The notes beneath the pieces were generated by a model, which searched no databases, had not been told where the DNA came from, and saw nothing but the letters and a program-made list of their open reading frames with translations. A DNA stretch of 64,000 nt from assembly GCA_958417225.1 (NCBI GenBank), contig CATZCM010000003.1:1-64000 (forward strand), written 5' to 3'. The position numbers were made by a program, and so were the translations under genes. Below, piece after piece: positions 58,706 through 64,000 of the stretch. Within the stretch, counting starts at the first letter, position 1. Every line of letters starts with the position of its first letter. This stretch comes from an uncultured Eubacteriales bacterium. Lineage in GTDB: Bacteria; Bacillota; Clostridia; Oscillospirales; Acutalibacteraceae.

Positions 58706-59005
58706 TTATTCTATATTTAATACATCCACAAAACCTGTAATTTCAAACACTTCCATAATCTCTTCATTTGCATTTTTAACCTTTAAGCATCCATCTATCG
58801 ACTTCATCCTTTTATGCATTGACAATAAAACCCTAAGTCCTGCGCTACTCATGTACACTAGTTCCTTCAAATCAAATATAAGCTCTTTTACTCCATCTAA
58901 TCCATCATGCAACTCTTTTTCCAATTGTGGAGCTGTATTTGTATCCAACCTTCCCTCGATGCTCACAGTTAACGTTTCACCATTTAATTTTTTATTTAGT
59001 GTCAT
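58706..59005 (-). CDS. STAS domain protein (anti-sigma factor antagonist type)
   Basis: 99-residue SpoIIAA/RsbV-like fold: LNGETLTVSIEGRLDTNTAPQLEKEL and LIFDLKELVYMSSAGLRVLLSM, the latter with the Ser that partner kinases phosphorylate in this family. It is first in the NHLM export operon, 20 bp before the HlyD-like gene; the ATG at 59005 has GGAGGG before it. No partner kinase or sigma factor is in the window. It may regulate the exporter or its expression. Confidence 0.85.
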   Translation of the reverse strand: MTLNKKLNGETLTVSIEGRLDTNTAPQLEKELHDGLDGVKELIFDLKELVYMSSAGLRVLLSMHKRMKSIDGCLKVKNANEEIMEVFEITGFVDVLNIE

Positions 59006-59132
59006 CCTAATCCCTCCCATTTAATTTTGAGCTGAAAGCTTGACCATAAGAAGTGCCTTATCAAATTGTAAAATTAATATAATAACAAGGATAACAAGTG
59101 CACTTTTTTTATAAACTCTATTCGTGATTTAT

Positions 59133-59161
59133 ATTATACAACATTTTTTTATTTTATGCAA
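59133..59161 (-). promoter_or_regulatory. promoter of the NHLM export operon
   Basis: Minus strand TTGCAT, 17 bases, TATAAT, about 128 bases before the STAS gene start; the long leader is otherwise featureless apart from a weak AAGTGC/GCACTT pairing. Confidence 0.65.
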
Positions 59162-59224
59162 GAGTTTTTTGAAAATTTTCTTTAATACTATTTACAGAAA
59201 ATCTAACTAAAAGGAGCAATTCAC

Positions 59225-59575
59225 ATGAAAAACAAAAAACATAGCATTTATGGACTTATATGTGGAATAATAAATGGCCTCCTTGGAGCAGGTGGAGGTA
59301 TGGTTCTCGTACCTATGCTTTACCAAGAAGGCCTTGATGCCAAAGCAGCTCATGCGACATCCATAAGCGTAATTTTACCTTTATGTATACTAAGTTCTAT
59401 TATGTACGTAATAAATGGCGAAACTAATATTTTCGACGCATTATTTTATATTATTCCGGGCATAATAGGTTCATTAATAGGAATATTACTTTTAGAAAAA
59501 TTAAACAAAAATATTATAAAAAAATGTTTAGCTATCATAATGCTTTGGTCTGCCATTCGAATATTTTTAAAATAA
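59225..59575 (+). CDS. TSUP (TauE/SafE) transporter, half-size, first protein
   Basis: 116 residues with about four membrane helices beginning IYGLICGIINGLLGAGGGMVLVPML, the N-terminal TSUP signature. Full TSUP proteins have two such halves (about 250 aa); here the second half is the next gene. ATG with AAGGAG upstream. The family exports or imports sulfite, sulfoacetate and related anions. Likely forms a heterodimer with the 59588 product. Confidence 0.85.
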   Translation: MKNKKHSIYGLICGIINGLLGAGGGMVLVPMLYQEGLDAKAAHATSISVILPLCILSSIMYVINGETNIFDALFYIIPGIIGSLIGILLLEKLNKNIIKKCLAIIMLWSAIRIFLK

Positions 59576-59587
59576 AGGAATGTTTAT

Positions 59588-59941
59588 ATGTCTTACGTAT
59601 TTAAAATTTTAGCAGGAATTTTATCTGGAATATTTGTATCCATGGGTATGGGTGGAGGAAGCATTTTTATAATCTACCTTACATTTTTTGAAGGTTTTTC
59701 TCAAATCTCAGCTCAAGGCACAAACATCATTTTTTTTATTCCAACCGCCATTTGCGCCATACTCATCTACAGCAAGAGAAAACTTATAAAATGGAAAATT
59801 GCTACTCCACTTATAACATGGGGGATCTTCGGTACACTCATCGGTTCTTTCGCTGTAACCGTACTTGACAAAAATTGGCTACAAAAAATTTTTGCAGTCT
59901 TTTTAGTAGTCATGAGCATAAAAATATTCATTAGCAAATAA
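59588..59941 (+). CDS. TSUP (TauE/SafE) transporter, half-size, second protein
   Basis: 117 residues, also starting with a TSUP-like ILAGILSGIFVSMGMGGGSIFII and containing four helices. It begins 12 bases after the first half, in its own frame with its own ribosome site (AAAGGAATG), so the pair is a natural split rather than a frameshift. It converges with ligA, leaving 11 bases between. Confidence 0.85.
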   Translation: MSYVFKILAGILSGIFVSMGMGGGSIFIIYLTFFEGFSQISAQGTNIIFFIPTAICAILIYSKRKLIKWKIATPLITWGIFGTLIGSFAVTVLDKNWLQKIFAVFLVVMSIKIFISK

Positions 59942-59952
59942 CTAACCTTAAA

Positions 59953-61962
<2,010 letters not shown>

Positions 61963-61989
61963 TCATATATATTAAAATTCATAAATAGA

Positions 61990-63042
61990 TTATGTAATCA
62001 CTCCACCACCTAAAACTACATCACCATCATAAAAAACAACAGATTGCCCTTTGGTAGCAGCACGCTGCGGACAGTCAAAAATTACCTTCGCAGTATTTTT
62101 ATCTGAATTATAATAAAGTATTGCATCAGCGGCTTTAGCAGCATAACGTATTTTAGCTTTGCACTTAATAGATTTTATTGGCACATCTCCCAAAGTAAAG
62201 TTCACATCTTTTATATGCACTTCCTTTGAAAAAAGGTCTTCATTACTACCGATTGTAACAGTATTTGAAACTGGATCTATTTTCGTAACAAACGCAGGTT
62301 TTCCAAGAGATAATCCAAGTCCTTTTCTTTGCCCAACAGTGTAATTTCTGATACCCTTGTGTCTACCTAAAACATTTCCAAGTTCATCTACAAAATCTCC
62401 TGGTTCATCACACGTTCCGGTATATTTTCTAATAAACCCCGCATAATCATTCCCCGGAACAAAACAAATATCTTGACTATCAGGTTTATTTGCTACCGGT
62501 AGATTAAATTTTTCAGCAATTTTACGAACTTCAGGTTTTTCCATCCCAAAAAGCGGAAACAACGTATGTGCAAGTTCGTACTGAGTCATATTATAAAGCA
62601 CATAACTCTGATCTTTTGTCGAATTAGCTTGTCTTAAAATATATTTTCCACTTTCATCATCATACTCAATCATCGCATAATGCCCCGTCGCAATGTACTT
62701 AGCCCCCATTTCCTCAGCTTTTTTCAGTAGAGCTTTAAATTTTATGTATTTATTACAAGTCACACAAGGATTTGGAGTGTGAGCTTTCGCATACTCATCC
62801 ACAAAATTTTTTATAACTGTCCTCCGAAATAAATCCGTAAAATCCAAAACAACATGTTCAATCCCTATTACATCACACACTCTTTTTGCATCATCTATCA
62901 TTTTAGTTACTGTACTGCTACACGACTCATCCGACTGTAATTTCATCGTTGCCCCAATCACATCATAACCCTGCTGCTTAAGCAACAGGGCAGCCACAGA
63001 GCTGTCAACTCCCCCGCTCATTCCTATAACAACCTTATCCAT
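61990..63042 (-). CDS. mnmA: tRNA-specific 2-thiouridylase MnmA
   Basis: Adds sulfur to U34 of Lys, Glu and Gln tRNAs. The PP-loop VIGMSGGVDSSVAALLLKQQ, the first catalytic Cys in TPNPCVTCNKYIKF, ATGHYA and DSQDICFVPGNDY with the second Cys are all present. The ATG at 63042 has AGGAGG; an upstream start at 63075 is unlikely. 350 aa. Typical Firmicute form. Confidence 0.97.
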   Translation of the reverse strand: MDKVVIGMSGGVDSSVAALLLKQQGYDVIGATMKLQSDESCSSTVTKMIDDAKRVCDVIGIEHVVLDFTDLFRRTVIKNFVDEYAKAHTPNPCVTCNKYIKFKALLKKAEEMGAKYIATGHYAMIEYDDESGKYILRQANSTKDQSYVLYNMTQYELAHTLFPLFGMEKPEVRKIAEKFNLPVANKPDSQDICFVPGNDYAGFIRKYTGTCDEPGDFVDELGNVLGRHKGIRNYTVGQRKGLGLSLGKPAFVTKIDPVSNTVTIGSNEDLFSKEVHIKDVNFTLGDVPIKSIKCKAKIRYAAKAADAILYYNSDKNTAKVIFDCPQRAATKGQSVVFYDGDVVLGGGVIT

Positions 63043-63140
63043 TAAAATTCCTCCTAAAACATAAAGTAAACACAAAATGTGCTTACTTTAAAAGATTTTA
63101 GCTTAATGCTAAACAATATTAAAGATTAAATACGTAAAGA

Positions 63141-63284
63141 TCACAAATCATCCGCATCCTGAACAGGTTTCTCATTATCTATAGTAAGTCCTGTATAACT
63201 TCCATCCACATCTGATTTTATAGACTGTTTTCCCTGTTTTTTCAAAGTTTTTGCCAAATCATGATTATCATAACCCTCACTCAT
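63141..63284 (-). CDS. 47-aa hydrophilic protein of unknown function
   Basis: Frame from ATG 63284 (AGGGG ribosome site nine bases before) to TGA at 63141. The product starts MSEGYDNHDLAKTLKKQGKQ and ends KPVQDADDL; it has no Cys and no hydrophobic stretch. It lies between cysS and mnmA and reads the same way with normal spacing. I do not recognise a family. Codon use and the ribosome site favour a real gene. Confidence 0.55.
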   Translation of the reverse strand: MSEGYDNHDLAKTLKKQGKQSIKSDVDGSYTGLTIDNEKPVQDADDL

Positions 63285-63344
63285 TTATAAAACCCCTTTA
63301 CTATAAAGTCATTTGCAAGAACCTGCAAATACATAATATAGCAT

Positions 63345-64000
63345 TTACGCTTTATGCCACTTTATACCTTGAGGTGTATCTTCAAGTATAATGTTCATTT
63401 TTTTCAATTCATCACGTATTTTATCAGCAGTTACCCAATCCTTATTCGCACGAGCTTTTGCACGCTCACATATAAGTTTTTCTACTTTACTATCAAGTAC
63501 TTCTTCATCATTCTTTGACACAATTCCAAGTACATCCGTAAGTTCATCAAACAACTTCAAAATACCCTCACACAATACTCTTGAAGCACCATCTTGTGAC
63601 ACAACTCTAGTATTTATTTCACGAACAAAATCAAACAAAACACCTATCGCATCAGCCGTATTCAAATCATCGCTCATTTTCTCTACAAATCTATCCCGGT
63701 AACCATTAAATTCATCTAATATAGATTCATCCTCTGCACTAGATTCCACGGTGGCATTAGAAATTGCAAACAATAAATTGCGTCTACACGTATACAATCT
63801 ATCAAGAGCTGCAGAACACTGTTTTATTATATCCTCGCTATAATTTATGGGACTCCTATAATGGGACGAAATCATCAAATACCTAATTGGCTCATATCCA
63901 TACACTTTTGCCACATCTCTAACAGTAAAGAAGTTATTCAAAGATTTGGACATTTTTTTGTTGTCTACGTTAATATATCCATTATGCAACCAAAATCGAG
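63345..64000 (-). CDS. cysS: cysteinyl-tRNA synthetase, C-terminal part
   Basis: The frame is open to the right window edge (RFWLHNGYINVDNKKMSKSLNN), so the annotated portion is the end of a larger gene. KMSKS, the class I ATP-binding motif, is near its beginning; FLMISSHYRSPINYSED and the anticodon-binding helical domain follow, ending ILEDTPQGIKW. It is class I cysteinyl-tRNA synthetase; the N-terminal catalytic half lies outside. Confidence 0.95.
   Translation of the reverse strand, partial: RFWLHNGYINVDNKKMSKSLNNFFTVRDVAKVYGYEPIRYLMISSHYRSPINYSEDIIKQCSAALDRLYTCRRNLLFAISNATVESSAEDESILDEFNGYRDRFVEKMSDDLNTADAIGVLFDFVREINTRVVSQDGASRVLCEGILKLFDELTDVLGIVSKNDEEVLDSKVEKLICERAKARANKDWVTADKIRDELKKMNIILEDTPQGIKWHKA

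Overview
The window looks like chromosome of a low-GC, spore-forming member of class Clostridia. Evidence for sporulation is a 24-codon SpoVM homologue, a SpoIID protein and a broken collagen-like protein of exosporium type. Evidence for a Gram-positive Firmicute is the mcsA-mcsB-clpC operon, RNase M5, an ECF-type vitamin S component and strong GGAGG ribosome sites. No genus is claimed. Most genes lie on the minus strand.

Layout. 1-3.3 kb: the start of an AAA-ATPase/nuclease gene (cut by the window edge) preceded in transcription by two family-2 glycosyltransferases and a LicD protein. 3.5-6.7 kb: rnmV, a folate-type S component and a membrane pyrophosphatase. 6.9-9.3 kb (plus strand): a membrane-anchored secreted protein, a tyrosine recombinase with an apparent ACG start, a 46-aa membrane peptide, spoVM and a DUF6483-like gene. 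9.6-14.7 kb: secDF, a DUF4364 regulator, a short MscS and a second anchored surface protein. 14.9-19.3 kb: mcsA-mcsB-clpC-ruvX. 19.6-27.4 kb: a complete AAA-ATPase/nuclease, flavodoxin, iron alcohol dehydrogenase, tRNA-Ser(CGA), gap, spoIID and glucokinase. 27.7-31.8 kb: a disrupted collagen-like gene and an SF2 helicase with HA repeats.

31.9-52.8 kb is a surface-polysaccharide locus transcribed leftwards from rfbA: dTDP-rhamnose synthesis (rfbA, rfbB, rfbD, rfbC), UDP-glucuronate and UDP-galacturonate synthesis, glycosyltransferases, an EpsG-type polymerase, a flippase, ATP-grasp ligases and an N5-(carboxyethyl)ornithine synthase. It is a mosaic in base composition and is heavily decayed: at least seven genes carry stops, frameshifts, truncation or deletions (flavin-binding protein, acyltransferase 3, ATP-grasp, NhaC-like antiporter, UDP-galactopyranose mutase, DUF1972 glycosyltransferase and fragments near 32.5 kb). 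No priming sugar-phosphate transferase is visible.

The most notable signal is at 52.84-53.26 kb, immediately upstream of rfbA. A 423-bp segment is bounded by perfect 27-bp inverted repeats, each itself a palindrome with an asymmetric centre. Inside is a near-consensus promoter (TTGACT-17-TATAAT) that now points away from rfbA and runs straight into the right repeat, which with an external T tract forms a terminator. Inversion would aim this promoter at rfbA and separate the hairpin from the T tract. This reads as a phase-variable ON/OFF switch for the polysaccharide operon, shown in the OFF position.

53.4-59.2 kb is a separate NHLM-type peptide-export operon (STAS protein, short HlyD-like protein, C39 peptidase-ABC, second ABC) ending in an 83-residue Cys-containing peptide with a double-glycine-like leader, a candidate cargo. 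59.2-64 kb holds two half-size TSUP transporter genes, then ligA, mnmA, an unrecorded-looking 47-aa gene and the end of cysS.
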